Shown here in pieces: positions 24,969 to 36,204 of a stretch of DNA of 64,000 bases. Within the stretch, counting starts at the first letter, position 1; each line of letters opens with the position of its first letter. This DNA is from Comamonadaceae bacterium G21597-S1 (GTDB lineage Bacteria > Pseudomonadota > Gammaproteobacteria > Burkholderiales > Burkholderiaceae_C). The stretch spans positions 517,822-581,821 of the forward strand of contig JAPWHR010000003.1 of the NCBI GenBank assembly GCA_027214345.1, read 5' to 3'. The position numbers and the translations under genes were made by a program. A model generated the notes under the pieces. The model saw only the letters and a list, made by a program, of their open reading frames with translations. It was not told the origin of the DNA and did no database searches.

Positions 24969-26351
24969 TCAATGCGGCGCGCGCGCGGGCGCCGTGCTGC
25001 CACTGTCGCGCATCTTCCCCACTACCCGGAAACACCACCACATCCCGAACAGTCCGAACGCGATCACGCCCAGCCCGTATCCCGCCAGCGCTCCCTTCGC
25101 CCCGAACCAGGACTGCCCGAGCCAGACGAAAGGGATCACGCCCAGTGTCGAACGACCCCAGTTCAACGCGGTCGAGTAGAACGCGAAACCGAGGTTGTTG
25201 AACGCGGCATTGGCGACGAACAAGGCACCGTTGAACAGGAAGCTGCCGGCCACAAAGATGCAGAAGAACACGATCAGTTCGCGTGCCAGGCCCTGCGACT
25301 GGAACAGGTCGGCGATCTGGTTCGCGCCCAGCGCCATCAGAACCCAGACGACCAGCGCGTACACCAGCGTGACCTTGAGCGCGTCGCCGATGGTCGAGGT
25401 GACGCGGTCGAAGCGTTCGGCGCCGAAGTTCTGGCCGACGATGGGGCCGATGGCGCCCGAGAGCGCGAACAACACGCCAAACGCGACCGGGATGATGCGC
25501 TGGATCACGGTCCAGCCGGCGATGGCTTCGTCGCCGTAACTCGAGATGGCCTCGGTCACGAAGGCATTGCCCACCGGGGTCGCGATCTGGGTCAGCACGG
25601 CGGGCATGGCGATCGCCATGAACGGTGCGAGTTCGCGCAGCACCAGCGCAGTGCGGGGCCGGGCCACCAGCTTGTGGACGCGCCACAGGCCGTGCAGGCC
25701 GATCACGACCATGGCCACGCGCACGATGATGGTGGCAATCGCCACGCCGTGCAGTTCCAGCCCCAGCCCCAGGATCAGCAGCGGGTCCATGACCAGCGCC
25801 GTGGCGGCCGCGCCCAGCGTGACGTACATCGCGCGCCTGGCGTCGCCGGTGGCGCGCAGCAGGCCCGACAGGCACATGCCGACGCCCAGCAAGGGCCACG
25901 ACGGAAGAATGATGCGCATCAGCGTCGCGGCGCGTTCGGCCGTCTGCCCGCGCGCGCCCAGCAACTCCATGGCCGGGTCGATCAGCGGATAACAGGCCAG
26001 GGCCAGCAACGCCATGCAGGTGCCGACGATGATCAGCGACGCCCCGGCGATCTGGCGTGCCTGCGCGGGTTGGCCGCGCCCAAGCGCGCGCGCCGTCAAC
26101 GCGGTTGCCGCGATCGACAGGCCGATCGACATCGACGTGGCCAGGAACAGCAGCGTGGTCGCGTACCCGAGCGCGGCGGTCAACTCGGGTTGTCGCAGCA
26201 GCGTGATGTAGAACAGGTTCAGCGCATCGACTGCGAACACCGCCACCAGGCCGATCGAGCCGGCGGCAGTCATGCGGATCACATGGCCCAGCGTCGAACC
26301 GGTGACGAGACGGCCTTGGGATGCAGCAGCGCCGTCAGCGGGTTTTTGCAT
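24969..26351 (-). CDS. MATE-family efflux transporter
   Basis: A 460-residue inner-membrane protein with about twelve hydrophobic segments in two similar halves, the NorM/DinF arrangement. It couples export of drugs or metabolites to Na+ or H+ entry. Typical features are the early GHVIRMTAAGSIG, LSGLLRATGDARRAM in the first half and SGAIGPIVGQNFGA at the start of the second. The substrate is unknown. It lies between proA and the PEP-CTERM gene, all on the minus strand. Confidence 0.88.
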   Translation of the reverse strand: MQKPADGAAASQGRLVTGSTLGHVIRMTAAGSIGLVAVFAVDALNLFYITLLRQPELTAALGYATTLLFLATSMSIGLSIAATALTARALGRGQPAQARQIAGASLIIVGTCMALLALACYPLIDPAMELLGARGQTAERAATLMRIILPSWPLLGVGMCLSGLLRATGDARRAMYVTLGAAATALVMDPLLILGLGLELHGVAIATIIVRVAMVVIGLHGLWRVHKLVARPRTALVLRELAPFMAIAMPAVLTQIATPVGNAFVTEAISSYGDEAIAGWTVIQRIIPVAFGVLFALSGAIGPIVGQNFGAERFDRVTSTIGDALKVTLVYALVVWVLMALGANQIADLFQSQGLARELIVFFCIFVAGSFLFNGALFVANAAFNNLGFAFYSTALNWGRSTLGVIPFVWLGQSWFGAKGALAGYGLGVIAFGLFGMWWCFRVVGKMRDSGSTAPARAPH

Positions 26352-26408
26352 GGAGTGGGTGCGGCGGGCAGGACGTGGGCCCGGCCCGAGTGTGGCCGGA
26401 CGCGGCGT

Positions 26409-27689
26409 TCAGCCGCGCACTTCCCCGTTGCCCAGCACCACGTATTTCAGCGACGTGAGGCCTTCGATGCCGACGGGGCCGCGGGCATGGAACTTGTCGG
26501 TGCTGATGCCGATTTCGGCGCCCAGCCCGTATTCGAAGCCGTCGGCGAAGCGGGTGCTAGTGTTGACCATCACGCTGGCCGAGTCGACCTCGCGCAGGAA
26601 GCGCTGCGCATGCATGTGGTCGCGCGTGAGGATGGCGTCGGTGTGGTGGCTGCCGTAGTGGTTGATGTGCGCGATGGCGGCGTCCAGCCCGTCGACGATC
26701 TTGATGCTGATGATGGGCGCCAGGTACTCGGTCGACCAGTCCTGCTCGGTGGCCTCGACCAGTTGCGCGCCGGGCACGCCCGACAGCAAGGTGCGGCTGT
26801 CCGGGCACACGCGCATCTCGACGCCTTTCTCGGCGTAGATCGCGCCGATCCGGGGCAGGAACTCGGCTGCCACGGCGCGGGCCACCAGCAGGCTTTCGCT
26901 GGCGTTGCAGGGGCTGTATTTCTGGGTCTTGGCGTTGTCGGCCACCGTGACCGCCATCGCGACATCGCAGGGATCGTCGACATAGACATGGCAGTTGCCG
27001 TCCAGGTGCTTGAGCACCGGCACCTTGGCATCGCGGCTGATGCGTTCGATCAGGCCCTTGCCGCCGCGCGGAATGGCCATGTCCACGTAGTGCGGCATGG
27101 TGATGAGTTCGCCCACCACGGCCCGGTCGGTGATCTGCACCAGCTGCACGCCATCGGGCGGCAGGCCGCTGGACTGCAGCGCCTGCTGCACCAGCCGGGC
27201 CAGCGCCTTGTTCGATTCGATCGCCTCCGAGCCGCCGCGCAGGATGCAGGCATTGCCGCTCTTGATGGCCAGGCTGGCGGCTTCGATGGTCACGTTGGGG
27301 CGGCTTTCGAACACCATTGCGAACACGCCGATCGGCACCCGCATCTGGCCGACGCGAATGCCGCTGGGTTGCTGCACCATGCCGCTGATCTGGCCGATCA
27401 CGTCGGGCATGGCCGCCAGCTGTTCGCAGCCCTGGGCCACCGTTTCGAGCACCTTGGGTGTGAGCCGCAGCCGGTCGACCATGGGCGCCGACAGGCCGGC
27501 GGCGGTGGCGCGTTCGAGGTCCAGGGTGTTGGCGGCCTGCAGCGCCGCCGTGTCCTGGCGCAGCAGCCCGGCCAGCGTGCGCAGGCAACGGTTGCGTTGC
27601 GCAGCCTCGGCCCTGGCCATCGCGCTCGAGGCGGTGCGAGCCTGCAGGCCCAGGGTCTGGCTGTATTCGGCGATGTTGACGGCGTTCAT
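26409..27689 (-). CDS. proA: Gamma-glutamyl phosphate reductase
   Basis: A 426-residue NADPH-dependent enzyme, the second step of proline biosynthesis. It shows [14 protein letters not shown], the [12 protein letters not shown] segment, IPRGGKGLI, the catalytic cysteine region [15 protein letters not shown] and [20 protein letters not shown]. The length is normal. It is not next to proB. holA lies 99 bases upstream on the same strand, and an operon of lptE-holA-proA is common in this order of bacteria. Confidence 0.95.
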   Translation of the reverse strand: MNAVNIAEYSQTLGLQARTASSAMARAEAAQRNRCLRTLAGLLRQDTAALQAANTLDLERATAAGLSAPMVDRLRLTPKVLETVAQGCEQLAAMPDVIGQISGMVQQPSGIRVGQMRVPIGVFAMVFESRPNVTIEAASLAIKSGNACILRGGSEAIESNKALARLVQQALQSSGLPPDGVQLVQITDRAVVGELITMPHYVDMAIPRGGKGLIERISRDAKVPVLKHLDGNCHVYVDDPCDVAMAVTVADNAKTQKYSPCNASESLLVARAVAAEFLPRIGAIYAEKGVEMRVCPDSRTLLSGVPGAQLVEATEQDWSTEYLAPIISIKIVDGLDAAIAHINHYGSHHTDAILTRDHMHAQRFLREVDSASVMVNTSTRFADGFEYGLGAEIGISTDKFHARGPVGIEGLTSLKYVVLGNGEVRG

Positions 27690-27788
27690 GGGCGGATTTT
27701 CTCACGCCGGTCGGGGCGACGCCGGCTAGCGTGGCCGTATCCCGGCGGCCGCGCACGGGTTCGGCCAGGCGCGACGGTGATACGCGGT

Positions 27789-28841
27789 TCAGCGCGCCGC
27801 GCAGGCTCCGCACAGTCCCATCGCCAGGCGGTGCAGCGCCTGCCACGGGTCGGTTGGCCAGTCGGGCTGCTTCAGGCCCTTGACGATGCCGTCGACCCGG
27901 TGCGCCTGCAGCAGCAGGTCGGCCAGCAGCGTGGCGTCCAGGCGCGGCAGTACCCGCTCGAACAGGCGTTCGCGCACCCCCCACACGCGTTGCTCGCGCA
28001 GCGCCATCGGCATCGGGCGGCCATCACCCATGGCATCGCGCACCCGCTTGAGCGCGCGGATGTCCTCGGACAGGCTGTAGTGCACCAGCACCGGCGCCTC
28101 GCCCTCGGCCTGCAGTCCGCCGAGCATGCGCAGCACGCGGGCCTGCTGCCCGGCCAGCACCGCCTCGCTGAGCTTGAACACGTCGTACCGCGCCACGTTG
28201 AGCACGGCGCGTTCGATGTCTTCGAAACCCAGTTCACCCTGTGGGTACAACAACGCCAGCTTCTGGATCTCCTGGTGCGCCGCCAGCAGGTTTCCTTCGA
28301 CCCGGTCGGCGAAGAACTGCAGGCTGCGCTGGCCCTCGACGCCGGGCTTGACGCGCTGGTCCTGCTGCGCCAGGCGTTGTGCCAGCCATTGCGGCAAGGC
28401 GCTGCGTTCGATCGGTTCGATCGCGATCGATACGCCGTGCCGCTCCAGCGCACCGAACCAGGCGCCGCTGCGGGTGGCCTTGTCCAGCCGGGGCAGGATC
28501 ACGAGGGTCAGCAGGTCGTCGTTGCCCTGACCCTGCTCGCACAGTTGCTGGATCGCGGCACTGCCGTCCTTGCCGGGCTTGCCCGTCGGGATGCGGATTT
28601 CGACGATCTGCTTGTCGGCGAACAGGCTCAGTGAACCACCGGCGGCCAGCACCTCGCTCCAGTCGAAATGGGCTCCGGCCACGGTATGCGCGGTGCGCTC
28701 GGTGAAACCGGCGGCACGGGCCGCGGCGCGGATGGTGTCGGCCGCCTCCTGGATCAGCAGCGGCTCGTCGCCGTGCAAGGTGTACAGGCCGCGCAGGCCC
28801 CGGCTCAGGTGCTGGGCGAGTTGGCCGGCGGCGAGCTGCAT
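27789..28841 (-). CDS. holA: DNA polymerase III subunit delta
   Basis: A 350-residue clamp-loader subunit that opens the beta clamp. The N-terminal AAA+-like domain begins with LYTLHGDEPLLIQEAADTIR, followed by the helical lid (about 140-210) and the C-terminal collar domain with RDAMGDGRPMPMALREQRVWG. The family lacks a functional P loop, and none is seen. It lies directly downstream of lptE, 37 bases away. Confidence 0.9.
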   Translation of the reverse strand: MQLAAGQLAQHLSRGLRGLYTLHGDEPLLIQEAADTIRAAARAAGFTERTAHTVAGAHFDWSEVLAAGGSLSLFADKQIVEIRIPTGKPGKDGSAAIQQLCEQGQGNDDLLTLVILPRLDKATRSGAWFGALERHGVSIAIEPIERSALPQWLAQRLAQQDQRVKPGVEGQRSLQFFADRVEGNLLAAHQEIQKLALLYPQGELGFEDIERAVLNVARYDVFKLSEAVLAGQQARVLRMLGGLQAEGEAPVLVHYSLSEDIRALKRVRDAMGDGRPMPMALREQRVWGVRERLFERVLPRLDATLLADLLLQAHRVDGIVKGLKQPDWPTDPWQALHRLAMGLCGACAAR

Positions 28842-28878
28842 GGTCTTTTGCGGGGGCGCGGCGCCTGCGCCGTTCGCG

Positions 28879-29379
28879 TCAGAGCGACTTGACCGCCGCC
28901 AGGCGGCGGATCAGCTGCTGCACGATGTCCGATTGCATGTCCCGGTACATCAGGCCCTCCTCGGCCTCCTTGGCCAGCACGGCGGACTCGTTGAAGCTGA
29001 TGTCGCGATTGAGCAGCAGTTCGGTGGCCGGAATCAACTCCTTGCCTTGCGGCGTGCGCAGGCGGAATCGCAGCCGACTGCGCAACTGGAATTCGGTGAC
29101 CTGGCCCGAGGTGTTGACACCCACGACGGTTTTCTCGCGTGCCTCGGAGAGAATGTCGAGCACCGCATCGGCGCTTTTCTGCTGGGCGGGATCCGTGACC
29201 AGGCTCAGGCTGTCGATCGCGGCCAGGTTGCGCTTGAGCTCGTTGCCCACCGGGGAATGTTCCCCCGCGTTCACGTACAGGGAACGGAACGCCAGTTCGG
29301 GTGCGCCGCGCAGCTTGAAGCCGCAACCGACCAGGACCGGGGCCGCGCATGCGGCAAGCAGCAGGCGGCGTTGCATCAT
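28879..29379 (-). CDS. lptE: LPS-assembly lipoprotein LptE
   Basis: A 166-residue outer-membrane lipoprotein that plugs the LptD barrel for LPS insertion. It has a short signal with lipobox [12 protein letters not shown] (Cys19), the usual GFKLRG start of the mature protein, and a conserved [16 protein letters not shown]-terminal helix. The ATG overlaps the leuS stop (ATGA); a second ATG follows immediately. The order leuS-lptE-holA is conserved in proteobacteria. Confidence 0.92.
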   Translation of the reverse strand: MMQRRLLLAACAAPVLVGCGFKLRGAPELAFRSLYVNAGEHSPVGNELKRNLAAIDSLSLVTDPAQQKSADAVLDILSEAREKTVVGVNTSGQVTEFQLRSRLRFRLRTPQGKELIPATELLLNRDISFNESAVLAKEAEEGLMYRDMQSDIVQQLIRRLAAVKSL

Positions 29380-32006
29380 GTGACGACGTTGACGAGGCGC
29401 CCGGGCACCACGATCACCTTGCGCGGCTTGGCGCCCTGGGCGTGGCTGGCGAACACCTCGCTGTTGACGGCGGCCTGTTCGATCGCCTGGCGGCTGGCGC
29501 TGGCGGGTACCCGGATCGCTCCGCGCAATTTGCCGTTGATCTGCAGCACCAGTTCGAGTTCATCCTGCTTGAGCGCAGCCGCATCGACCTCGGGCCAGGG
29601 CGCATCGAGCAGTTCGCCATGCCGGCGTACATAACCGAGTGCGTCCCACAAGGCCTGGGTGACATGCGGCGTGACCGGGTACAGGGAACGCAGCAGGATG
29701 CCGAAACATTCGCGCAGCGCCACGGTCTCGCCGGTTCCGCCGTCGGACTTGAAGTCTTCCAGCGCGTTGAGCATCTTCATCGCGCCCGAGACCACGGTGT
29801 TGTACTGCATGCGCTGGTAGTCGTAGTCCACCTGCTTGAACACGCCGTGGATCTCGCGCCGCAGGTCGGCGGCGGCCCTGCCGTAGGTGGTGTCAGGCGC
29901 GCTGGCCACCGGCATGTCGGCCAGCTTGAGGCCGAAGTTCCAGACCCGGCGCAGGAAGCGGTAGGAACCTTCCACGGCCGCGTCGTTCCACTCCAGCGTG
30001 GCCTCGGGCGGCGCGGTGAACATGGTGTACAGGCGCGCGGTGTCGGCGCCGTATTTCTCGATCAGGTCCTGCGGGTCCACGCCGTTGTTCTTGCTCTTGC
30101 TCATCGTGCCCACGCCTTCGTAGGTCACGGCCGAGCCGTCGCTCTTGCGCTTGGCGCCGATCACCTTGCCGGCGTCGTCGTGGATGTCCTCGACCTCCTG
30201 GGGCCAGAAATATTCGATGCCGCCGCCCGGGTTCTTGCGTGAATAGATGTGGTTGAGCACCATGCCCTGGGTCAGCAGTTTCGTGAATGGCTCGTCGACG
30301 TCGAGCAGGCCGAGGTCGCGCATGACCTTGGTCCAGAACCGCGCATACAGCAGGTGCAGGATGGCGTGTTCGATGCCGCCGATGTACTGGTCCATCGGCA
30401 TCCAGTATTTCGCACCGTCGGCCACCATGGCCTGGTCGTTGTGCGGGTCGCAATAACGCATGAAATACCAGGAGCTGTCGACGAAGGTGTCCATGGTGTC
30501 GGTCTCGCGCCGCGCCGGCTTGCCGCAGACCGGGCAGGTCACGCCGGCATGGAAACCCTCGTGGTGGTTCAGCGGGTTGCCGGAGCCGTCGGGAATGCAG
30601 TCCTGCGGCAGCACCACCGGCAGGTCTTTCTCCGGCACCGGCACCGCGCCGTGTTCGTCGCAATGGATGATCGGTATCGGCGTGCCCCAGTAGCGCTGGC
30701 GGCTCACGCCCCAGTCGCGCAGCCGCCAGGTCGTCATCTTCTCGCCCAGGCCGCGGGTGTGCAGCGCATGGGCGATGGCGTCGACGGCCTGTGGATACGT
30801 CAGGCCGCTGAAGCTGTCGGAGTTGATGGTCACGCCGCGCTGCTTGTCGCTGTACCAGTCCTGCCAGTTGTCGTAGTCGTACTCGTAACCGTCGATCAGC
30901 ACCACCTCGGCGATCGGGATGCCGTATTTCTTGGCGAAGATGAAGTCGCGTTCGTCGTGCGCCGGCACGCCCATGACGGCTCCGTCGCCGTAGCCCATCA
31001 GCACGTAGTTGCCAACCCAGACCTCGATCTGCTGCCCGTTCAAGGGGTGCGTCACGAACAGCCCGGTGCGCTTGCCCTCCTTCTCGCGCAGTGCCAGTTC
31101 GGCCTCGGTGGTGCCACCGCGCCTGCATTCCTCGAGAAATGCGGTCAGTTCGGGATTGCCCGCCGCCGCATGGGTGGCCAGCGGATGCTCGGGTGCCACC
31201 GCACAGAAGGTCACCCCCATGATGGTGTCGGCACGGGTGGTGAACACGTACATGCGCCCGCCGCCGATCAGTGCGCCGCTGGCGTCGCGGATGTCGTGCG
31301 TGAATGCGAACCGCACGCCTTCGCTGCGGCCGATCCAGTTCTCCTGCATCAGCTTGACGCGTTCCGGCCAGCCGGGCAGGTGGTGCTGCACCTGCTCCAG
31401 CAGTTCGTCGGCGTAATCGGTGATCTTGAGGTAATAACCCGGGATCTCGCGTTTTTCGACCGGTGCGCCGGTGCGCCAGCCCTTGCCGTCGATGACCTGC
31501 TCGTTGGCCAGCACAGTCTGGTCCACCGGGTCCCAGTTCACGACCTGGGTCTTGCGGTAGGCGATGCCCTTTTCCAGCATCTTCAGGAACAGCCACTGGT
31601 TCCATTTGTAGTAGCTCGCGTCGCAGGTGGCGACCTCGCGGCTCCAGTCGATGGCCAGCCCCAGCGCCTGCATCTGCTTTTTCATGTAGGCGATGTTGTC
31701 GTGGGTCCACTGTGCCGGGGGCACGCCGGCCTTCATCGCCGCGTTCTCGGCCGGCAGGCCGAAGGCGTCCCAACCCATCGGCATCAGCACGTTGTAGCCC
31801 TTCATGCGCAGCTGGCGCGTGAGCATGTCGTTGATGGTGTAGTTGCGCACATGGCCCATGTGCAGCTTGCCGCTGGGATACGGCAGCATGGAGCAGGCGT
31901 AGAACTTCTTGCGCGCGGCGTCTTCGGTGACGCGGTACGCGTCGCGGCCGATCCAGTGCGCCTGGGAGGCGGCCTCGACTTCGAGGTGGTTGTATTTGTC
32001 GTGCAT
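29376..32006 (-). CDS. leuS: Leucyl-tRNA synthetase
   Basis: An 876-residue class I aminoacyl-tRNA synthetase. The HIGH motif appears as HMGH in [15 protein letters not shown], and KMSKS as [12 protein letters not shown]. The editing (CP1) domain lies in between, followed by the anticodon-binding and C-terminal domains. The length is standard. It heads a leuS-lptE-holA operon with a four-base overlap to lptE. Confidence 0.97.
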   Translation of the reverse strand: MHDKYNHLEVEAASQAHWIGRDAYRVTEDAARKKFYACSMLPYPSGKLHMGHVRNYTINDMLTRQLRMKGYNVLMPMGWDAFGLPAENAAMKAGVPPAQWTHDNIAYMKKQMQALGLAIDWSREVATCDASYYKWNQWLFLKMLEKGIAYRKTQVVNWDPVDQTVLANEQVIDGKGWRTGAPVEKREIPGYYLKITDYADELLEQVQHHLPGWPERVKLMQENWIGRSEGVRFAFTHDIRDASGALIGGGRMYVFTTRADTIMGVTFCAVAPEHPLATHAAAGNPELTAFLEECRRGGTTEAELALREKEGKRTGLFVTHPLNGQQIEVWVGNYVLMGYGDGAVMGVPAHDERDFIFAKKYGIPIAEVVLIDGYEYDYDNWQDWYSDKQRGVTINSDSFSGLTYPQAVDAIAHALHTRGLGEKMTTWRLRDWGVSRQRYWGTPIPIIHCDEHGAVPVPEKDLPVVLPQDCIPDGSGNPLNHHEGFHAGVTCPVCGKPARRETDTMDTFVDSSWYFMRYCDPHNDQAMVADGAKYWMPMDQYIGGIEHAILHLLYARFWTKVMRDLGLLDVDEPFTKLLTQGMVLNHIYSRKNPGGGIEYFWPQEVEDIHDDAGKVIGAKRKSDGSAVTYEGVGTMSKSKNNGVDPQDLIEKYGADTARLYTMFTAPPEATLEWNDAAVEGSYRFLRRVWNFGLKLADMPVASAPDTTYGRAAADLRREIHGVFKQVDYDYQRMQYNTVVSGAMKMLNALEDFKSDGGTGETVALRECFGILLRSLYPVTPHVTQALWDALGYVRRHGELLDAPWPEVDAAALKQDELELVLQINGKLRGAIRVPASASRQAIEQAAVNSEVFASHAQGAKPRKVIVVPGRLVNVVT

Positions 32007-32098
32007 GGGAATCGATGGACGGCGCGAGTGCCGCTGCAGGTCGATTCTAGGTGTTCATGCGATTCGGTTCCGCCGCCGGCCGGGGGCGCCGGGCCGGG

Positions 32099-32524
32099 TC
32101 AGGGTCCGGGCTTGTCCGGTTCGGCGACAAATCCGATGCGTCCCAGGCCGGCCTGTTGCGCCACGCCCATGATCTCCACCACGCGGCCATACGGCACGGA
32201 GGCGTCGGCGCGCAGCTGCAGCTCGGTGTCTGGATCGGCGCTGGCAATGGCGGCCAGTTGCGCCGCCAGTTCAGGGCCCGAGACCGGCTTGTCGTTCAGG
32301 AAGGCCTGGCCGGACTTGTCGACGCTGAGCATCACCGCCGCCGGCGGGTTGCCGGCGCTGGCGGCGTCGGTCCGGGGCAGGTCGAGCCGGATCGAGCTGG
32401 CCAGCAGCGGTGCGGTGATGATGAAGATCACCACCAGCACCAGCATCACGTCGATCAGCGGCGTCATGTTGATCTCGCTCATCGGCTTGCTGCCGGCGCT
32501 GCGTTCCAGGCGGCCGAAAGCCAT
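32099..32524 (-). CDS. exbD: ExbD/TolR-family biopolymer transport protein
   Basis: A 141-residue protein with one N-terminal transmembrane helix (about 20-42) carrying the essential aspartate in NMTPLIDVMLVLVVIF, then a periplasmic domain. It works with the adjacent ExbB as a proton-driven motor that energises TonB-dependent transport or the Tol system; which one cannot be decided here, since no tonB, tolA or tolB is nearby. The ATG is five bases after the exbB stop. Confidence 0.85.
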   Translation of the reverse strand: MAFGRLERSAGSKPMSEINMTPLIDVMLVLVVIFIITAPLLASSIRLDLPRTDAASAGNPPAAVMLSVDKSGQAFLNDKPVSGPELAAQLAAIASADPDTELQLRADASVPYGRVVEIMGVAQQAGLGRIGFVAEPDKPGP

Positions 32525-32529
32525 GGCGT

Positions 32530-33198
32530 TCAATCCCGGGCCGGCGCGGCCCCGTCCAGGCCGGGGTGGAGCAGCAATTCGCGCAGGTCGCGCGCGAATC
32601 CCTCGAGATCGGCCTCGATGCGGCCGATCTGGCGGCCCAGCACGTTGTAGGCCAGCACGGCCGGGATCGCCACCGCCAGTCCGGCGGCCGTCATGATCAG
32701 GGCCTCGCCCACCGGCCCGGAGATCCTGTCGATCGTGACCTGGCCGGCTTGGGAGATCGACAGCAGCGCATGGTAGATACCCCAGACCGTGCCCAGCAGT
32801 CCGACGAAGGGCGCGGTGGCGCCGACCGTGGCCAGCAGCACCTGGCCGAACTGCAGCTTGTGCAGTACCGCGTGCAGTTGCTGGCGCAACAGGCGCGTCA
32901 ACTGCTGGGAGCGATCGCCGGCATGCGCCAGCGTACCACTGCCCGGCGTATGCGTGGCGGTGATCAGCGGCACCACCAGGGCCTCGCGATCGAAGGCCTG
33001 GGCCTTGCGTTGGCCGTCCTGCAGGTCGTCCGCCTGCCAGAACGCCAGCAGACTGCGCCCGACGTCGCGGCTGGCGCGGCGCAGCAGCCATGATTTCCAC
33101 AGGATGACGAACCAGCTGCTGATCGACATCAGCAGCAGCAGCACGACCACCAGGTTGCTGACCACGTCGCCCTGGGACAGGATCTGGATCAGGCCCAT
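32530..33198 (-). CDS. exbB: ExbB/TolQ-family proton channel protein
   Basis: A 222-residue membrane protein with three transmembrane helices (about 15-35, 115-140 and 155-180). The conserved MotA/TolQ/ExbB domain includes [22 protein letters not shown] and [25 protein letters not shown]. It forms the motor pentamer around ExbD. The ATG at 33198, after a GGAG, gives the usual N terminus. exbB and exbD form a two-gene unit downstream of dapB. Confidence 0.87.
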   Translation of the reverse strand: MGLIQILSQGDVVSNLVVVLLLLMSISSWFVILWKSWLLRRASRDVGRSLLAFWQADDLQDGQRKAQAFDREALVVPLITATHTPGSGTLAHAGDRSQQLTRLLRQQLHAVLHKLQFGQVLLATVGATAPFVGLLGTVWGIYHALLSISQAGQVTIDRISGPVGEALIMTAAGLAVAIPAVLAYNVLGRQIGRIEADLEGFARDLRELLLHPGLDGAAPARD

Positions 33199-33259
33199 GG
33201 GGTGTGCTCCGTCACATTGCGCGCGCGCGCCGGGCCCGTGTCTGCGAGGCCGGCGGTCG

Positions 33260-34099
33260 TCATCGGGCCGCGGCCGCGTCGGTCCCGGCCAGTCCCAGTA
33301 CGTCGAACATGTCGAACAGGCCGCGCTGCTGGCCGGCCAGGAAACGCACGGCACGCAGGCTGCCCTGCGCGTAGGTCTCGCGGCTCGAGGACTTGTGCGA
33401 AATCTCGATGCGCTCGCCGGTGCCTGCGAACAGCACCGTGTGGTCGCCGACGATGTCGCCGCCGCGGATGGTGGCAAAACCGATCGAGGAAGGGTCGCGT
33501 TCGCCGGTCACGCCTTCACGCGCATAGACCGCACACTCCTTGAGGTTGCGACCGGTGGCCTGGGCGATGACCTCGCCCATCTTGAGCGCGGTGCCCGAGG
33601 GCGCGTCGACCTTGTGGCGGTGATGGGCTTCGATGATCTCGATGTCGTATCCGGTGGCCATGGCGCGCCCGGCCAGCTCCAGCAGCTTGAGCGTGACGTT
33701 CACGCCCACGCTCATGTTGGGCGCCATCATGATGGCGATGTCACGCGCACATGCGGCGATGGTGTCCTTCTGCGCGTCGGAAAACCCGGTGGTGCCGATC
33801 ACCGCCTGTACGCCGAGCGAGCGGCAGGCGGCCAGGTGGGCCAGCGTACCGTCGGGGCGGGTGAAGTCGATCAATACGTCGCAGCCGGCCAGGCCCGTGG
33901 CCAGGTCGTCGGTGACGGTGACGCCGCAGGGGTGACCGGAGAACGCGCCGGCGTCCTGGCCGATGGCCGGGCTGCCGGTGATGTCGAGTGCGCCGCCGAG
34001 TTCACAGTCGTCGCTGGCGCGCACCGCCTCGATCAACATGTGGCCCATGCGGCCGGATGCCCCGGCAATGCAGACCTTGCGCTTGCGTTCGCTCGCCAT
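33260..34099 (-). CDS. dapB: 4-hydroxy-tetrahydrodipicolinate reductase
   Basis: A 279-residue enzyme of the lysine and diaminopimelate pathway. The nucleotide-binding motif GASGRMG is at the N terminus, followed by [11 protein letters not shown], the catalytic [16 protein letters not shown] and the C-terminal [12 protein letters not shown]. It supplies precursors for peptidoglycan. It lies ten bases downstream of bamE on the same strand, an arrangement seen in other betaproteobacteria. Confidence 0.95.
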   Translation of the reverse strand: MASERKRKVCIAGASGRMGHMLIEAVRASDDCELGGALDITGSPAIGQDAGAFSGHPCGVTVTDDLATGLAGCDVLIDFTRPDGTLAHLAACRSLGVQAVIGTTGFSDAQKDTIAACARDIAIMMAPNMSVGVNVTLKLLELAGRAMATGYDIEIIEAHHRHKVDAPSGTALKMGEVIAQATGRNLKECAVYAREGVTGERDPSSIGFATIRGGDIVGDHTVLFAGTGERIEISHKSSSRETYAQGSLRAVRFLAGQQRGLFDMFDVLGLAGTDAAAAR

Positions 34100-34108
34100 G
34101 CGTCGGAA

Positions 34109-34666
34109 TCAGGGTATCGCCGGCTCGAGAGGCGGGTAACTGGCAGGCAACGGCGGCACGGCCCGGGCCGGTGTGGCCGCGGTGTCGGACGCCGGCCGCT
34201 TGCTCGCCTGTGCGAATGCCTTGAGGGCTTCCTCGCTGGCCTCGAGCTCCGGCACCTTGGCCGACTTGCGCTGGTTGTCGAGCGAGGCTACGAACTCGGC
34301 TTCGGTGGGCATCGGGTCGGCCTCGAAACGCTCGACCACGTCGTCCTTGAAATACACGGTGAGCCTGCGCAGCTGGGGCTCCTCGCCTTTGCGGCGGAAG
34401 CTGAACACGTAGTCCCAGCGGTTGGCGTGGAACACGCTTTGCAGCAGTGGCGTGCCCAGCAGGTCGCGCACCGATTGCCGCGGCAGGCCCGCACGCAGGA
34501 TGTCCACCTGTTCGCGGGTGATCACGTTGCCCTGTACCACGTCGATCTGGTAGGGTGTCACGATGCTTGCCAGGCGGTTGCTCGCGCCGTCGAAGCTCGA
34601 GCACGCTGCAAGACCGGCACCGATGGCCAGGAGCAGCAGGGACTTCAGAACGGGAGTGGCGTGCAT
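34109..34666 (-). CDS. bamE: Outer-membrane assembly lipoprotein BamE
   Basis: A 185-residue lipoprotein of the BAM complex, which inserts beta-barrel proteins. A signal peptide ends in lipobox GAGLAACSS (Cys22). The SmpA/OmlA domain follows (about 38-115), with [26 protein letters not shown] and WDYVF. A Pro/Ala-rich tail of about 60 residues is longer than in E. coli BamE. It diverges from fur with 75 bases between the starts, another conserved arrangement. Confidence 0.92.
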   Translation of the reverse strand: MHATPVLKSLLLLAIGAGLAACSSFDGASNRLASIVTPYQIDVVQGNVITREQVDILRAGLPRQSVRDLLGTPLLQSVFHANRWDYVFSFRRKGEEPQLRRLTVYFKDDVVERFEADPMPTEAEFVASLDNQRKSAKVPELEASEEALKAFAQASKRPASDTAATPARAVPPLPASYPPLEPAIP

Positions 34667-34741
34667 GGATCAGGGGGGCGATATGATCGGTTCATTGTAG
34701 CCGCTGCTCCTGAGCCAGCGTGCCATCCCCGGAGGTTGACC

Positions 34742-35197
34742 ATGGCCATCGCCAACATCGATGAACTCAAGAGTACCGGGCTCAAGGCCACGGTGCCGCG
34801 GCTGAAGATACTCGAGATTTTCCAGAAAGGCGAGCAGCGCCACATGACGGCGGAAGACGTCTACCGGGCACTGCTGGACGACAACTCGGACGTCGGCCTG
34901 GCGACCGTCTACCGCGTGTTGACGCAGTTCGAGCAGGCCGGCCTGCTCAGCCGCAGTCACTTCGAAAGCGGCAAGGCCGTATATGAGCTCGACGAAGGCA
35001 AGCACCACGACCATCTGGTGTGCCTGGACTGCGGACGTGTCGAGGAGTTCTACGATGCGGAAATTGAAAAGCGCCAGCAGGCGGTCGCCAAGGCCAAGGG
35101 TTTTGCCATTGCGGACCACGCCTTGAGCCTGTACGCGCACTGCACCAAGGCCCCGTGTCCAAACCGGCCGGCCAGCAGCCGCAATACCGGCAGCTGA
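34742..35197 (+). CDS. fur: Ferric uptake regulator
   Basis: A 151-residue iron-responsive repressor. An N-terminal winged helix (about 1-83, [11 protein letters not shown] and [18 protein letters not shown]) precedes the dimerisation domain with the metal-binding [16 protein letters not shown] and a C-terminal [13 protein letters not shown] precedes the ATG at 34742. The gap to bamE shows only a weak resemblance to a Fur box, so autoregulation is not evident. It converges on hprK. Confidence 0.95.
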   Translation: MAIANIDELKSTGLKATVPRLKILEIFQKGEQRHMTAEDVYRALLDDNSDVGLATVYRVLTQFEQAGLLSRSHFESGKAVYELDEGKHHDHLVCLDCGRVEEFYDAEIEKRQQAVAKAKGFAIADHALSLYAHCTKAPCPNRPASSRNTGS

Positions 35198-35212
35198 GCG
35201 GGCCTGCCGGCC

Positions 35213-36181
35213 TCAGGCGCCGGAACGCGCCGGTTGCTTGACTTCCATCGCCTTGCGGTGGCGCTCTACGAATTCCTGGTAGGTGTCGATGCCGCGCAGC
35301 TTGAGGATGGTGCTGCGTACCGCGGCCTCGACCAGCACCGCAATGTTGCGCCCGGCCACCACCTGTACCACGACCTTGAGCACCGGAATGCCGAGGATGT
35401 CCTGGGTCAGCGGTTCGTAGGGGATGCGTTCGTATTCGCGCTCCAGCGTCTCGCGGCGCACCAGATGCACGATCAGCTTGAGGCGGATCTTGCGGCGCAC
35501 CGCGGTCTCGCCGAAGATGGCGCGGATGTCGAGCAAGCCGATGCCGCGCACCTCGAGCAGGTTCTGCAGCAGATCCGGACAGCGCCCTTCGATCGTGGTC
35601 TGGTTGATGCGGTACAGGTCGACGGCGTCGTCGGCCACCAGGCCATTGCCGCGTGAGATCAGTTCCAGGCCGAGTTCGCTCTTGCCCAGCCCGGATTCCC
35701 CGGTGATCAGCACACCCAGGCCCAGGATGTCCATCAGCACGCCGTGCATCGATGCGCGCTCGGCGAAATGCTTGGACAGGTAGGCGCGCAACACGTCGAT
35801 CACGAAGGCCGACGAGGCCTGGGTCGCGAACATCGGGATCTGGGCGCGTTCGCACAAGGACAACAAGGCTTCGGGCGGCTCCTGGCCGTCGGCCAGCACC
35901 AGTGCGGGCGGCTCCAGCGTGACGATGCGCGAGATGCGGCGGGCGCAGTCCTCGTGCGTTGCGTTGGTCAGGTAGGCGATCTCGCGTTCGCCCAGGATCT
36001 GGACCCGGTAGGGATGGATGTAGTTGAGGTAACCGACCAGGTCGGCGCCCGAACTGGCGGCCTGCACGGCGACCTCGTCGAAACGGCGTTCGGAGGCACC
36101 GAGACCGGCGACCCATTGCCATTTCAGGTAGCCGCGGAACTCCTCGAACAGGACGTCGGCGCTGACGACGGTGGGCTTCAT
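35213..36181 (-). CDS. hprK: HPr kinase/phosphorylase
   Basis: A 322-residue bifunctional enzyme that phosphorylates and dephosphorylates a serine in HPr, linking carbon state to the incomplete PTS of betaproteobacteria. The N-terminal domain spans 1-130. The catalytic domain has H146 ([10 protein letters not shown]), the P loop GESGLGKS (161-168) and the HprK signature [10 protein letters not shown]. It is 23 bases downstream of ptsN on the same strand. Confidence 0.95.
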   Translation of the reverse strand: MKPTVVSADVLFEEFRGYLKWQWVAGLGASERRFDEVAVQAASSGADLVGYLNYIHPYRVQILGEREIAYLTNATHEDCARRISRIVTLEPPALVLADGQEPPEALLSLCERAQIPMFATQASSAFVIDVLRAYLSKHFAERASMHGVLMDILGLGVLITGESGLGKSELGLELISRGNGLVADDAVDLYRINQTTIEGRCPDLLQNLLEVRGIGLLDIRAIFGETAVRRKIRLKLIVHLVRRETLEREYERIPYEPLTQDILGIPVLKVVVQVVAGRNIAVLVEAAVRSTILKLRGIDTYQEFVERHRKAMEVKQPARSGA

Positions 36182-36204
36182 GGCGAATCAGCCCGGGTAG
36201 CAGA

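Noticed and set aside
24972..28634. A 1220-codon open frame on the plus strand opposite the MATE, proA and holA genes
   Set aside because: It is antisense to three well-conserved genes, and its His/Arg/Gly-rich translation is typical of shadow frames in high-GC DNA.
30249..32696. An 815-codon plus-strand frame opposite leuS
   Set aside because: leuS has all synthetase motifs on the minus strand; the opposite frame has none.
34667..34741. A Fur box between bamE and fur (GATATGATCGGTTCATT region)
   Set aside because: Agreement with the 19-base Fur consensus is too low to call.
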